From Mycobacterium marinum (GTDB taxonomy: Bacteria > Actinomycetota > Actinomycetes > Mycobacteriales > Mycobacteriaceae): 64,000 nucleotides of DNA. The position numbers were made by a program, and so were the translations under genes. The stretch is taken from positions 310,001 through 374,000 of the forward strand of contig NZ_CP024190.1 of the NCBI RefSeq assembly GCF_003391395.1. Direction: 5' to 3'. Positions 9,662-18,255 of this stretch are shown in pieces; position 1 is the first letter of the stretch; each line of letters begins with the position of its first letter. A model generated the notes under the pieces. It was not told the origin of the DNA and made no database searches. It was given only the letters and a program-made list of their open reading frames with translations.

Positions 9662-10531
9662 ATGAGTGGCCCCAGCGCGCCGGAGTCGCCCGCCTGCTAC
9701 CGGCACCCCGGGCGGCCGACCTATGTCCGCTGCACCCGTTGCGATCGGTACATCTGTGGTGACTGCATGCGTTCGGGCGCCGTCGGCCATCAGTGCGTCG
9801 AGTGCGTGCGCGCGGACGCCCGCACGGTGCGCCAGCCCCGTACTCAATTCGGCGGTCGACAGCGTTCGGTCACCCCGGTGGTGACGTTCTCGCTGATCGC
9901 GGTGAGCGTGCTGGTTTTCGTTCTGCAGTTGGTCGTTGCCGGACTGGGGCCACATCTGGCCCTGTGGCCACCGGCGGTCGCCGACGGCCAGCTATACCGG
10001 CTGGTGACCTCGGCATTCATGCACTACGGCACGTTGCACTTGGTGTTCAACATGTGGGCGTTATATATCGTGGGCCCGCCGCTGGAGATGTGGCTGGGCA
10101 GGTTGCGGTTTGGCGGCCTCTACGCGCTGAGCGCGCTGGGGGGCTCGGTGCTGGTTTACCTGATTGCGCCGCTGAACACGGCGACCGCCGGTGCATCGGG
10201 AGCGATATTCGGCTTGTTCGGTGCCACCTTTGTCGTGGCAAAACGGCTCAATCTCGACATCCGCTGGGTGGTCGCCCTGATCGCGATCAACCTCGCGATC
10301 ACGTTTGTCGCGCCCGCGGTTGGTTCGCAGCTGATCAGCTGGCAAGGGCACGTCGGCGGGCTGATTACCGGCGCCCTGGTTGCCGCGGCCTACGTCTACG
10401 CGCCTCGAGAACGCCGTAATTTCATCCAAGGTGCGGTGACCCTGACCGTTGCGGTTGCGTTCGTGGTGCTGATCTGGTGGCGCACCAGCGAGTTGCTCGC
10501 GATGTTCGGTGGGCACCTCAACTTGGGCTGA
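9662..10531 (+). CDS. Rhomboid family intramembrane serine protease
   Basis: This 289-residue protein opens with a short Cys/His-rich zinc-binding segment (CYRHP, CTRCDRYICGDC, CVEC), then about six hydrophobic helices. The rhomboid catalytic serine lies in GASGAIFG (Ser179) and the catalytic histidine in WQGHVGG (His230); the conserved HLVFNMWAL loop is also present. It should cleave transmembrane substrates in the plasma membrane. Start 9662 (ATG) gives the B-box-like N-terminus; an upstream in-frame GTG at 9590 is less likely. Corresponds to Rv0110 by order. Confidence 0.93.
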   Translation: MSGPSAPESPACYRHPGRPTYVRCTRCDRYICGDCMRSGAVGHQCVECVRADARTVRQPRTQFGGRQRSVTPVVTFSLIAVSVLVFVLQLVVAGLGPHLALWPPAVADGQLYRLVTSAFMHYGTLHLVFNMWALYIVGPPLEMWLGRLRFGGLYALSALGGSVLVYLIAPLNTATAGASGAIFGLFGATFVVAKRLNLDIRWVVALIAINLAITFVAPAVGSQLISWQGHVGGLITGALVAAAYVYAPRERRNFIQGAVTLTVAVAFVVLIWWRTSELLAMFGGHLNLG

Positions 10532-10565
10532 TGCCCGGCGGCGGGGCCGGGTTAGGTTGGTCGCC

Positions 10566-11027
10566 ATGACGTGGTGGATCGCCCACGCTGAGCGGGCGCT
10601 GTCACAAGATGTGCCCGCGCCACCGGAGCGGGTGCGCGACTTCTATGTGGACCTGGACAACCTCAAGCTGGTGCACCCTCTGATCGTCGCGGTGCAAGCG
10701 CTGTCCCGAACCGAAACCCGGGATGGCTACCGGCAGAGCTACCGCGTGATAGATCGCATTCCGATGGGACCGTTGAATCTCGAGGTGCGCTACCGGGCTC
10801 GGCTGCACGTCCCGGTGCACGGTGCGGTGCACACCGAGGCCGATCAGTTCCCACGCGTGCGGCTGCGCGCGACGGTGACCTTTGCGCCGATCGCCGCTGG
10901 TACCAGGCTCACCGAGCGGATAGCGATCGCCGCGCCCCGTCCGCTGGCCTCCTACACCACCCGCGCGGCGGTGCAGGCGCACGCGGCGATGCTGGCCGGG
11001 ATCCGCAGCTATTTCGAGTCGTCCTGA
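10566..11027 (+). CDS. SRPBCC/polyketide-cyclase-like protein
   Basis: This 153-residue protein has the START/Bet v1-like pattern: a VPAPPERVRDFYVDLDN N-terminal segment, a basic central beta-sheet (VRYRARLHVPVHG), and a long C-terminal helix (AAVQAHAAMLAGIRSYF). Such folds bind hydrophobic ligands. It starts 34 nt after the rhomboid stop and its last 19 nt overlap the end of the convergent SDR gene. No ligand can be inferred. An in-frame start at 10509 would overlap the rhomboid gene and is less likely. Confidence 0.8.
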   Translation: MTWWIAHAERALSQDVPAPPERVRDFYVDLDNLKLVHPLIVAVQALSRTETRDGYRQSYRVIDRIPMGPLNLEVRYRARLHVPVHGAVHTEADQFPRVRLRATVTFAPIAAGTRLTERIAIAAPRPLASYTTRAAVQAHAAMLAGIRSYFESS

Positions 11028-11797
11028 GCGGGGCTCCACTGCGCGGTCAGCGCGAAGTCGGAAAGGTATTTGGTGGAGCTCCACCCACCGTCGACCACAA
11101 TGGTCTGCCCGTTGATGAAGGCACCGCCCTCAGAACACAGGAATGCCACCGTGTTTGCCACGTCGTCGACGGTGCCCAGCCGCTGATGCGGTGTCATTTC
11201 AACGTTGATCCGCCGGAATCGCTCATCGGCCAGGCGATGCTGGGTCATCGCCGTCTGGATCACGCCGGGGGCCACCGCGTTGCACCGTATTCCCTGTGCC
11301 CCGTATTGGCAGGCGATGTGGGTGGTCAGCGCGGTGAGCCCGCCCTTGGCGGCCGAATATGCTCCGCCACGAAGACCTCCTACCACGGCAAACGTTGACG
11401 TGATGTTGATGATCGCCGATCCGGGCCGCAGATGTGGCAGCACCTCACGGGTCAGGCGGAACGGTGCGCGCAGCATCAAACTCAGGACGTAGTCCAAGGA
11501 TTCGTCGTCGGTTTCGTGCACCGGTTTGGGGCTGCCCACCCCGGCGGCGTTGATCAGGAAGTCGATGCGTCCCCACCGGTCCAGGGCGGCGCGGGTGAGC
11601 TGGCCGGGTGCGTCATCATCGGTGAGATCGACCGGGTGGGTGGCTATCCGGTCGGGGCCGCCGGGCAGCTGGGTCAGCTCGGCAAGCCTGCGCTCGTCGC
11701 GGCCCGTGCCCAGCACCGCCATACCCATTTCGGCGAGTTTTGCTGCGCAACCGAATCCGATTCCGCCTGTTGCCCCCGTGATGATTGCTACCTGCAT
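11009..11797 (-). CDS. Short-chain dehydrogenase/reductase (SDR)
   Basis: This 262-residue classical SDR has the cofactor motif TGATGGIGFG near residue 8, an NAAGVG motif (NAG-type) near 87, catalytic YSAAKGG with preceding Ser in NITST, and a C-terminal FLCSEGGAFINGQTIVVDGG typical of FabG-like enzymes. It starts 1 nt after the stop of the acyl-CoA ligase, making it the last gene of the minus-strand catabolic operon. Likely an NAD(P)-dependent alcohol/ketone oxidoreductase in the degradation pathway of this island. Confidence 0.9.
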   Translation of the reverse strand: MQVAIITGATGGIGFGCAAKLAEMGMAVLGTGRDERRLAELTQLPGGPDRIATHPVDLTDDDAPGQLTRAALDRWGRIDFLINAAGVGSPKPVHETDDESLDYVLSLMLRAPFRLTREVLPHLRPGSAIINITSTFAVVGGLRGGAYSAAKGGLTALTTHIACQYGAQGIRCNAVAPGVIQTAMTQHRLADERFRRINVEMTPHQRLGTVDDVANTVAFLCSEGGAFINGQTIVVDGGWSSTKYLSDFALTAQWSPAQDDSK

Positions 11798-11798
11798 G

Positions 11799-13409
11799 TC
11801 ACTGCTCTGCCTTCATGAGCGCTGCTTTGATCCGGTGTTTCACGATCTTGCCTGCGTCGTTCTTCGGCAGGTGGTCCCAGATAACCACTTGCTCGGGGAT
11901 CTTGAACCGCGCAACGCCAGCGCCTTCGAGAAACGCGCGCACGCCTGGGAGGCCGGGCGGGGGGTCAGCCGCGGCAACGATGACGGCGCAGGCTCGCTCG
12001 CCGGTGCGGTCATCGGGCAGGCCGACAATCGCGACGTCGGCGATTCCGGGGTGGGTGATCAGGATGTCTTCGATCTCTTTGGGGGAGATGTTCTCGCCGT
12101 TGCGGATGATGATGTCCTTGGCTCGTCCGGTCACGACCAGATACTCGTCGTCGACCCAATGTCCGAGGTCTCCGGTGCGGAAATAGCCTTGCGCGTCGAA
12201 AGATCCGGCTTCGTCCTCGGGGTGCCGGTAGCCGACCAGCATCTGTGGCCCGCGCACCCGGATTTCACCGGCAACCAGCTTGACGTCGGCGGCACCGACC
12301 CGGCCATCGGTGGCTGCGGCGTGCGCACTACTGTCGGGTGCGCCGATCGTCGTCACCGGAACCTCGGTGGAACCGTACACGCGGGTGACAACGGCCTTGT
12401 CGAAATAGTCTGTTGCGCAACGAATCAACGACGGCGACACCGATGCGCCGCCGCAGACGAAGAATTTCAGGTCGGGCAATCTGGTGCCCGCCCGCTGTGC
12501 GGCGGCAAGCAGCTGCTCGAGGAACGTTGTCGCTCCGGCCATGTGGGTACACCGCTTCGATGTCATGAGTTGCACCGCGCGGTCCGCGTCCCATCGGTCC
12601 AGCAGCACGGCGGTAGTGCCGAGCAGAAGTGGGCATTCGAAGGCGTAGATCGAGCCGCCGATGTGCGCGATCGGCGAAGCGACCAGGAACCCGTCACCGG
12701 GCTCCACCATCCAGTGATCCCGGATCTGACAGATCAGGGCGTGGATCGAGTTGTGGGTGTGTAGGACGCCTTTCGGGCGTCCCGTCGTCCCCGAGGTGTA
12801 CAAGATCATCCGTACCGCATCGGGATCCGCCGTGGGCAAGGGCGCGGCGGCCTCCCGGCCGACGAGTAGGGATTGGAAGGTCGAAACGCCATCGGGGCAC
12901 TGCCCCCGCACCTCGATCACCTCCGGGCGCGACGGCAACTGTGCGGCCACCCGCCGCAGCATCGAGGTGTAGTCGTGACCGCGAAAATCCGCCGGGGCAA
13001 AGATCATCCGGCTGCCCGCATCTTCGAGAATGAACCGCAGTTCGTGCTCGCGCAGCGAGGGCAGGACGGGGTTGGCCACCATTGCGGCCAGCGTGCTGGC
13101 CAGATAGATCACCGCGGCTTCGTGCCAGTTCGGCAGCATGAAGCTGACCACGCTGCCCGCCGGCATGCGGGAGCGCAGGTGCTGCGCCAGGGCCATGGCC
13201 TGGCGGTGCAGTTCCTGGCAGTCCAGTTGCCGATCGGCATCGACCAGCGCCACCCGCTGCGGGGTGCTCTGCGCGGCCTCGCGCAGCGCATCGGCGAGCG
13301 TGCGCCGGACCCACCAGCGGTGCGCGTAGGCGCCTGCGGCGCGATCGGCATCCCAGCGAACCCAGCGCCCATCGATGAGCCTGCGTCGTGGAACTTTCGG
13401 CCCTCCCAT
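11799..13409 (-). CDS. Acyl-CoA synthetase (AMP-dependent; cyclic-acid-CoA-ligase-like)
   Basis: This 536-residue adenylate-forming enzyme carries ILYTSGTTGRPKGVLH (about 210), VYGSTEVP (about 345), FRTGDLG (about 407), GRAKDIIIRNGENISP, and a terminal PKNDAGKIVKHRIK with the catalytic lysine. The sequence style resembles ligases for cyclohexanecarboxylate- or short-chain-type acids rather than long-chain FadD. It lies 9 nt downstream of the GntR gene and 1 nt upstream of the SDR, so it is in one operon. It probably activates a ring-opened or carboxylated intermediate of the island's pathway. Confidence 0.88.
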   Translation of the reverse strand: MGGPKVPRRRLIDGRWVRWDADRAAGAYAHRWWVRRTLADALREAAQSTPQRVALVDADRQLDCQELHRQAMALAQHLRSRMPAGSVVSFMLPNWHEAAVIYLASTLAAMVANPVLPSLREHELRFILEDAGSRMIFAPADFRGHDYTSMLRRVAAQLPSRPEVIEVRGQCPDGVSTFQSLLVGREAAAPLPTADPDAVRMILYTSGTTGRPKGVLHTHNSIHALICQIRDHWMVEPGDGFLVASPIAHIGGSIYAFECPLLLGTTAVLLDRWDADRAVQLMTSKRCTHMAGATTFLEQLLAAAQRAGTRLPDLKFFVCGGASVSPSLIRCATDYFDKAVVTRVYGSTEVPVTTIGAPDSSAHAAATDGRVGAADVKLVAGEIRVRGPQMLVGYRHPEDEAGSFDAQGYFRTGDLGHWVDDEYLVVTGRAKDIIIRNGENISPKEIEDILITHPGIADVAIVGLPDDRTGERACAVIVAAADPPPGLPGVRAFLEGAGVARFKIPEQVVIWDHLPKNDAGKIVKHRIKAALMKAEQ

Positions 13410-13418
13410 CGGCTGGCG

Positions 13419-14198
13419 CTATTGGTCTGTCACACCGGAGGATCCGGTTTCACCGCGGAGTCGACGCATCGTCATCGAGTGACGGAACCGGGACGCCGGA
13501 TGGGTGTTGAGCGTGACCTGGGCCACCTGCTCGTCGGATGTCACATAGGCGCGTCGGATCTGCAAGGCCGCAGATCCCGGTTCGACCTGGAGGCCGTGGG
13601 CCAGCGCCGGTGAGATTGACACGGCCGCGATTTCCTGTTGGACCTCAACGATGCCCAATCCGAATAGGTCCTCGATCAACGGAAAGATCGGCCCGTCGTG
13701 GCGGTGTAGCAACCTGCCGACCGCCGCGAATGCGCGGTTGATGTAGTACTGGGTGCGGCAAAGTGCGGGTTCGGCCGGCTCGGCGTTCTCGGCCCGCCGA
13801 AACCCGCAGACGCTCAGCCACTGCTCGCCGCTGGCCAGCCCGGTCTGTGCGCTCACCTCATCGTCGATGGTGGCCATGGCGATGGATTCGATCACGAATC
13901 TGGTGCCGGTGGCGAAGGCCAGCAGATCGTTGATCGACATCACATGCTGCACGTACGAATCCGACGACGGTCGCGGTACCACCAGCGTCCCGGTGCGCGG
14001 GCGCGAGGAAACCAGGTTGTCTTCCCGCAGCCGGCGCAGCGCCTCCCGAATGGTGTACCGGCTCACGGCAAACCGATCACACAGCTCGTGTTCGGTCGGC
14101 AACTGCGAGCCCACCGGATAGATACCGTCCACGATCTCTTTGCGTAGCGTCCGCGCCACCTGAAGATAGCGGTGGTCGAGGATCTTTGGCTCGGACAA
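13419..14198 (-). CDS. GntR-family transcriptional regulator, HutC/UTRA type
   Basis: This 259-residue regulator has an N-terminal winged helix-turn-helix (LRKEIVDGIYPVGSQLPTE, then SRYTIREALRRL at about 47-58) and a C-terminal UTRA ligand-binding domain ending with an RRAYVTSDEQVAQVTLNTHP strand pattern. The start is a TTG at 14198 preceded by GAAGGG. It lies inside the minus operon, 12 nt after the SMP-30-like gene. The likely targets are paired palindromes in the divergent promoter region at 15.84-15.97 kb, so it would control both arms of the island in response to a pathway metabolite. Confidence 0.88.
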   Translation of the reverse strand: MSEPKILDHRYLQVARTLRKEIVDGIYPVGSQLPTEHELCDRFAVSRYTIREALRRLREDNLVSSRPRTGTLVVPRPSSDSYVQHVMSINDLLAFATGTRFVIESIAMATIDDEVSAQTGLASGEQWLSVCGFRRAENAEPAEPALCRTQYYINRAFAAVGRLLHRHDGPIFPLIEDLFGLGIVEVQQEIAAVSISPALAHGLQVEPGSAALQIRRAYVTSDEQVAQVTLNTHPASRFRHSMTMRRLRGETGSSGVTDQ

Positions 14199-14210
14199 CT
14201 TTGGCGCCCT

Positions 14211-15833
14211 TCAGGATTCCCGGCGCAATGCCAGTACGCTGCCATCCGCGTCGGCGGAGATGTAGAGGGTTGAGTCCGGCCCGGCCGTGATTGCGGCGAA
14301 CGGTCCCTGCGGGCCGGAGAACGGCGGCATTCCGCGCAGCGGCTTGGGGGTGACGCCGGCGGGTGCTCCCACCGGTAGATCCCAAGCGATGGTGTGGCGG
14401 GTGCGCGAGCCTAGATCGACTGCGACGAGTTGCTTTGCTCCGGAGTCGATGACGTAGACCTGCCGGTCGCAAATGGCCACGCCCTGCGGGCACTGCAATC
14501 CGTCCAACAAGGTGCCGGTATCGCCGAGCGTGAGCACCCGGCCGGCGCCGGCTTCGGTCACCACGCACCTCCCGTCGGCCGTGACGGCCACGCCAACCGG
14601 ATCGCTGAGGCCCGATGCCATCACCTTGACCCCGTCCGGCCGGACCGACAGCACCCGTCCGGCGCCCCGCTCGGCCACGAACAGGGCGCCCGAACCCGCC
14701 ACGGCCACCCCGTAGAGCTGGTCCAAACCCGTGGCCACCACCTCGCTTTCGGACGCCCAGGGACGGTAGCGCGCAACCTCGCCGTTGGACGTGGTCACCG
14801 CGAATTCGCCGGATCCCAGCGCGGCCACTCCGCGCAGAAACCCTGGGTACCCCGCCGAGAAGAGCATTCCGCCGACACGCAGGGTGCCGTCGGCGAGCAG
14901 AACGTAAAAGTAGGTGCCGTCGGCGATGTAGAGGTCGCCATCCGCGTCGACGGCCAACCCCAGCGGCCAGGTCAACCCGCCCGGCAGCGTGGTCCGCGTT
15001 TCTCCGGTACCGAGAATCTCGGTGATCTCGCCGGTGAAACTCGAAACGAACAGCCGCTCGCCGACGAAGGTCAGGTTGTCCAGACCCGGGTGCAGTGCCG
15101 CGAGCACGGTGCGATCTCCGGTGCGGGGATTGATCCGCAGCACCTCACCGCTGTGCACCTGGGTCGAGACGAGGTGGCCATGGGGGTCGAACTTCACCGC
15201 GTCGGGAACTCCGAGATCGCCGGCCACACACTGCGGGACACCGCCGTCGGGATCGATGCGCCAGATCTCGTTGGCGCCCATCACCGGGAAGTACAACAAG
15301 CCGTCCGGGCCGACCTCCATGGCGTTGGGCGAGGGCAGGTTGCGCGCCAGCACTCGGGGTGCCCCGCCGTTGAGGTCCAGCTCCAGCAGTCGCCCGCCGT
15401 CGCGGCATTCACCGACGAACAACCGGCCCTGGTGAAAGGTGATGCCGTTGGCTGACGGAATGTCGTCTCGAAGCACCCGGGTGTGGCCATCGGGCGCGCG
15501 CACGCTCACCCGGCCGTCCATCACCTCGGTGGCGTAGAGATTGCCGTCCTGGTCGAAGGCCAGGTCGTCGGGCGCGATGATCGCACCCCCCTTGGGGCAG
15601 ACGGTGTCCAGCCGTCCGGTGCTCAGGTCCAGCGCGCTGATCTGGCTGCCGGTCACCTGCGCGATGTAGACCCTGCCATCCGGGCCGGTGCGCAACCCAT
15701 TGGCGCCGAACAGCCGGCTGGGCGCGGTGAGCCGGGTCAGGGTCCAGCCTTCGGCAACGTTGGGTGCCCGCGTGACCGGGTAGCGGCCCGCGTGCTGCAA
15801 CCGTCGGGTTACGGGTATCACTGCTCGGACCAT
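14211..15833 (-). CDS. SMP-30/gluconolactonase-like tandem beta-propeller protein
   Basis: This 540-residue protein consists almost wholly of about twelve blade-like repeats, each built around G-x-(L/V)-Y-(I/V)-(A/T)-(E/D) followed by a PDG turn (for example GRVYIAQVTGSQI, GNLYATEVMDGRV, GALFVAERGAGRV, GRCVVTEAGAGRV). That number fits two six-bladed propellers, twice a usual SMP-30 lactonase of about 300 residues. No signal peptide is seen. As first gene of the minus operon, divergent from a Baeyer-Villiger cluster, a lactonase role is plausible. Metal-ligand residues were not verified, so it could also be a non-enzymatic NHL-type propeller. Confidence 0.78.
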   Translation of the reverse strand: MVRAVIPVTRRLQHAGRYPVTRAPNVAEGWTLTRLTAPSRLFGANGLRTGPDGRVYIAQVTGSQISALDLSTGRLDTVCPKGGAIIAPDDLAFDQDGNLYATEVMDGRVSVRAPDGHTRVLRDDIPSANGITFHQGRLFVGECRDGGRLLELDLNGGAPRVLARNLPSPNAMEVGPDGLLYFPVMGANEIWRIDPDGGVPQCVAGDLGVPDAVKFDPHGHLVSTQVHSGEVLRINPRTGDRTVLAALHPGLDNLTFVGERLFVSSFTGEITEILGTGETRTTLPGGLTWPLGLAVDADGDLYIADGTYFYVLLADGTLRVGGMLFSAGYPGFLRGVAALGSGEFAVTTSNGEVARYRPWASESEVVATGLDQLYGVAVAGSGALFVAERGAGRVLSVRPDGVKVMASGLSDPVGVAVTADGRCVVTEAGAGRVLTLGDTGTLLDGLQCPQGVAICDRQVYVIDSGAKQLVAVDLGSRTRHTIAWDLPVGAPAGVTPKPLRGMPPFSGPQGPFAAITAGPDSTLYISADADGSVLALRRES

Positions 15834-15846
15834 AGCAATCGGAATC

Positions 15847-15858
15847 TGGTCCAGACAA
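15847..15858. promoter_or_regulatory. Candidate GntR operator 1 (next to the SMP-30 start)
   Basis: TGGTCCAGACAA matches the perfect palindrome TTGTCCGGACAA at 15943 in 10 of 12 positions. It lies 14-25 bp upstream of the minus-strand ATG at 15833, mirroring the distance of the other copy from its own gene. Binding by the GntR regulator of the operon is inferred. Confidence 0.5.
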
Positions 15859-15905
15859 TAGCCGCGGCCATGCCGAACATTGCCCTTGACGAGGCCGCTA
15901 AAACG

Positions 15906-15922
15906 AGAGAATCATACTCTCT
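15906..15922. promoter_or_regulatory. Second inverted repeat in the divergent promoter region
   Basis: AGAGA and TCTCT flank a 7-nt AT-rich core (AATCATAC region), giving a 17-bp imperfect palindrome midway between the two TTGTCC sites. It may belong to a promoter or be a second regulator site. Its function is unknown. Confidence 0.3.
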
Positions 15923-15942
15923 AATGAGTGCATGCCATTATC

Positions 15943-15954
15943 TTGTCCGGACAA
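15943..15954. promoter_or_regulatory. Candidate GntR operator 2 (perfect palindrome TTGTCCGGACAA)
   Basis: A perfect 12-bp palindrome 15-26 bp upstream of the plus-strand SDR ATG at 15970. Together with the near-copy at 15847-15858 it frames the divergent promoters. The most likely ligand is the operon's GntR protein, though the site is not the textbook HutC consensus. Confidence 0.55.
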
Positions 15955-15969
15955 ATAGCGGCCAGGTCA

Positions 15970-16845
15970 ATGACTGTTGATCTGCTGAGCCTCTCCGGGC
16001 GCGTCGTCGTGGTCGCCGGTGCCGCGGGTGGCGGTATCGGCACGGCGGTGACGCGCATGGTTGCTCGGGCGGGAGCGACGGTTGTCGCGGTGAGCCGTGG
16101 CCAGGACAATCTGGACCGCCATGTCGGTCCGCTGGTGGCCGAGGGACTGGCGGTGTTGCCGGTGGCCGCGGACGTTTGCACCGATGAGGGAATCGAGGCC
16201 ACGTTCGAGGCCGTGCGCCGTGCCGACGGCGACTTGCACGGTCTGGTCAACGTCGCCGGCGGCGCCGACCCGTCGAGCTGGATGCCGAGCACCCGGGTCC
16301 GGCGCAGCGACTGGCATGAGCTGTTCGCCAGGAATCTGGAGGCGATGTTCTTCATGAGCCAGGCGATCGCCGCGGAACTGAAGAGTCGCCAGCGGCCGGG
16401 TTCGATTGTTTCGCTGTCCTCCATCAGCGGGATGAACGCCGCTCCCTTTCACATCGGTTATGGCACAGCCAAAGCCGCGATCGTGGCGGCGACCCGCACC
16501 ATGGCCCTCGAACTCGCCTGCGACGAGACCGCGGCGGGATCCCCGATCCGGGTCAACGCGGTGGCACCCGGGGTGACCGAGACGCCGGCGTCGCACACCT
16601 ATACCGACGTCGACCCCGAACGTGATCGCCGCGCCATTGCGATGGGGCGGCGGGGGCGTCCGGACGAGGTGGCCGGGGTGATCCTGTTCCTGCTCTCCGA
16701 CCTGTCCAGCTACATCACCGGCCAGACGCTGCTGGTCGACGGCGGCCTGAACCTCAAATGGGGACATCTGGGTGCCGACAACACCTCGTTGTTCCTCAAG
16801 GACGAGTCGTTTCGGGCCGCGATCAAACGCTGGGACGAGGCCTGA
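15970..16845 (+). CDS. Short-chain dehydrogenase/reductase (SDR)
   Basis: This 291-residue SDR leads the plus-strand catabolic operon. It has a slightly unusual glycine motif (AGAAGGGIGTA, about 13-23), NVAGG at the NAG position, catalytic Ser in SLSSISG and the YGTAKAA Tyr-Lys motif, and the usual SSYITGQTLLVDGG end. ATG 15970 is chosen because it starts at the conserved LLSLSGRVVVVAG region and leaves the TTGTCCGGACAA site upstream; a start at 15928 would place that site inside the coding region. Probable role: oxidation of an alcohol or diol made by the downstream oxygenase. Confidence 0.9.
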   Translation: MTVDLLSLSGRVVVVAGAAGGGIGTAVTRMVARAGATVVAVSRGQDNLDRHVGPLVAEGLAVLPVAADVCTDEGIEATFEAVRRADGDLHGLVNVAGGADPSSWMPSTRVRRSDWHELFARNLEAMFFMSQAIAAELKSRQRPGSIVSLSSISGMNAAPFHIGYGTAKAAIVAATRTMALELACDETAAGSPIRVNAVAPGVTETPASHTYTDVDPERDRRAIAMGRRGRPDEVAGVILFLLSDLSSYITGQTLLVDGGLNLKWGHLGADNTSLFLKDESFRAAIKRWDEA

Positions 16846-16879
16846 GGTGACCGACCACAACGACGGGAGGGCAGAACCG

Positions 16880-18241
16880 ATGGACGCGGCCCGCCACGAC
16901 GATGTCGAGGCGACGTTGACCGGTGCGGTCACCTTCGGGGTCGACGCGTACACCTGCGCGGACTACGCCCGAGCCGAGCGTGACAAGCTGTGGCGCAAGG
17001 TATGGCAGCAAGTCGGCAGAGTGGAAGATCTTCCCAAGGTTGGCAGCTACCTCACCTACGACATTCTCGACGACTCGATCGTGGTGGTACGCAGCGCAGC
17101 CGACACCTTCAAGGCCCATCACAACGTCTGCATGCACCGAGGCCGTCGGCTCGTCGACATCCCCCCGGGAGCCAAAAACGTTTGCGGCCAAAAAAAGTCG
17201 TTCGTCTGCGGGTTCCACGGCTGGACCTACGGCCAGGACGGCAACTGCATCCACATCCCCGAGAAGCCGGACTGGCAAGGCGCGCTGACCCCGGAGAACA
17301 CCCACCTGGCCGCGGTCAACGTCGACACCTGGGGCGGCTGGATCTGGATCAACATGGATCCGGCCGCGCAGCCATTGCGCCAGTACCTGGAGCCAGCGGC
17401 CACCATGCTCGACCCGTTCCGGTTGCAGGACATGCGCTGCAAGTGGCGAAAGTGGCTGACCTTCCAATGCAACTGGAAGGTGGCGATGGAGGCGTTCAAC
17501 GAGACCTACCACGTCGCAACCACCCATCCGCAGTTCAACAAGTTCGGCAACTTCCGCGGCTGGGCGGCCGCCCACGGCCGCCACAGCAACATCGGCTACG
17601 ACGCGCCGAAGGACCTGGCGCAGACCAAGTCCAAGATCCGGCTCGGAACCGGAGCCGATCCGCGGGTATCCACCGCCGAAATGCAGCGCTACACGCTCGA
17701 GGAGACCAACGCGACCACCACCAGAACGCTGGTGGACGCCGCGCTGCGTCTGGTCGAGGAGTTGCCCGAAGACGCACCCGCGGGTCAGGTACTCGATCAC
17801 TGGCTGACGTCGGCACGGCGTGACGACGCCGCCCGCGGCGTGCTCTGGCCGACCATCGATCCCGAACACCTGGCCCAAAGCGGCACCGCCTGGCAGATCT
17901 TTCCCAACTTCCAGATCGGTCAAGGCCTCACCACCGCCCTGTGCTACAGCGCCCGGCCACACGGATACGACCCCGACCAATGTGTCTTCGAAGCGTCCTG
18001 CTACGAGCTGTATCCCAAAGGTGAAGAGCCGCAAACGGAGTGGGTCTACGCGCCGCCGGATGACCCGGGTTGGCGCAGCGTGCTGCCACAGGATTTCTCC
18101 AACATGGCCGCGGTCCAGCAGGGCATGAAGTCGGGGGGCTTCGGCGGCCCCAAGCCAAACCCGTACATGGAGCGCAGCACCGCCAACTTGCATCGCAACC
18201 TTGCCGAATACATGGGCACCGGCGCACCACGAGAACTCTGA
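16880..18241 (+). CDS. Rieske non-heme iron oxygenase, alpha (catalytic) subunit
   Basis: This 453-residue protein has the Rieske [2Fe-2S] ligands Cys-x-His in VCMHRGRR and Cys-x-x-His in FVCGFHGW, and the mononuclear iron site in FNETYHVATTHPQ (bridging acid plus two histidines). ATG 16880 is preferred because GGGAGG ends 9 nt before it; an in-frame GTG at 16847 lies right after the SDR stop. The length fits full-size alpha subunits. It should hydroxylate an aromatic or alicyclic substrate using electrons from a ferredoxin and reductase, neither of which is encoded in this operon. No beta subunit gene follows. Confidence 0.92.
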   Translation: MDAARHDDVEATLTGAVTFGVDAYTCADYARAERDKLWRKVWQQVGRVEDLPKVGSYLTYDILDDSIVVVRSAADTFKAHHNVCMHRGRRLVDIPPGAKNVCGQKKSFVCGFHGWTYGQDGNCIHIPEKPDWQGALTPENTHLAAVNVDTWGGWIWINMDPAAQPLRQYLEPAATMLDPFRLQDMRCKWRKWLTFQCNWKVAMEAFNETYHVATTHPQFNKFGNFRGWAAAHGRHSNIGYDAPKDLAQTKSKIRLGTGADPRVSTAEMQRYTLEETNATTTRTLVDAALRLVEELPEDAPAGQVLDHWLTSARRDDAARGVLWPTIDPEHLAQSGTAWQIFPNFQIGQGLTTALCYSARPHGYDPDQCVFEASCYELYPKGEEPQTEWVYAPPDDPGWRSVLPQDFSNMAAVQQGMKSGGFGGPKPNPYMERSTANLHRNLAEYMGTGAPREL

Positions 18242-18255
18242 AGGGGATCGGATCA

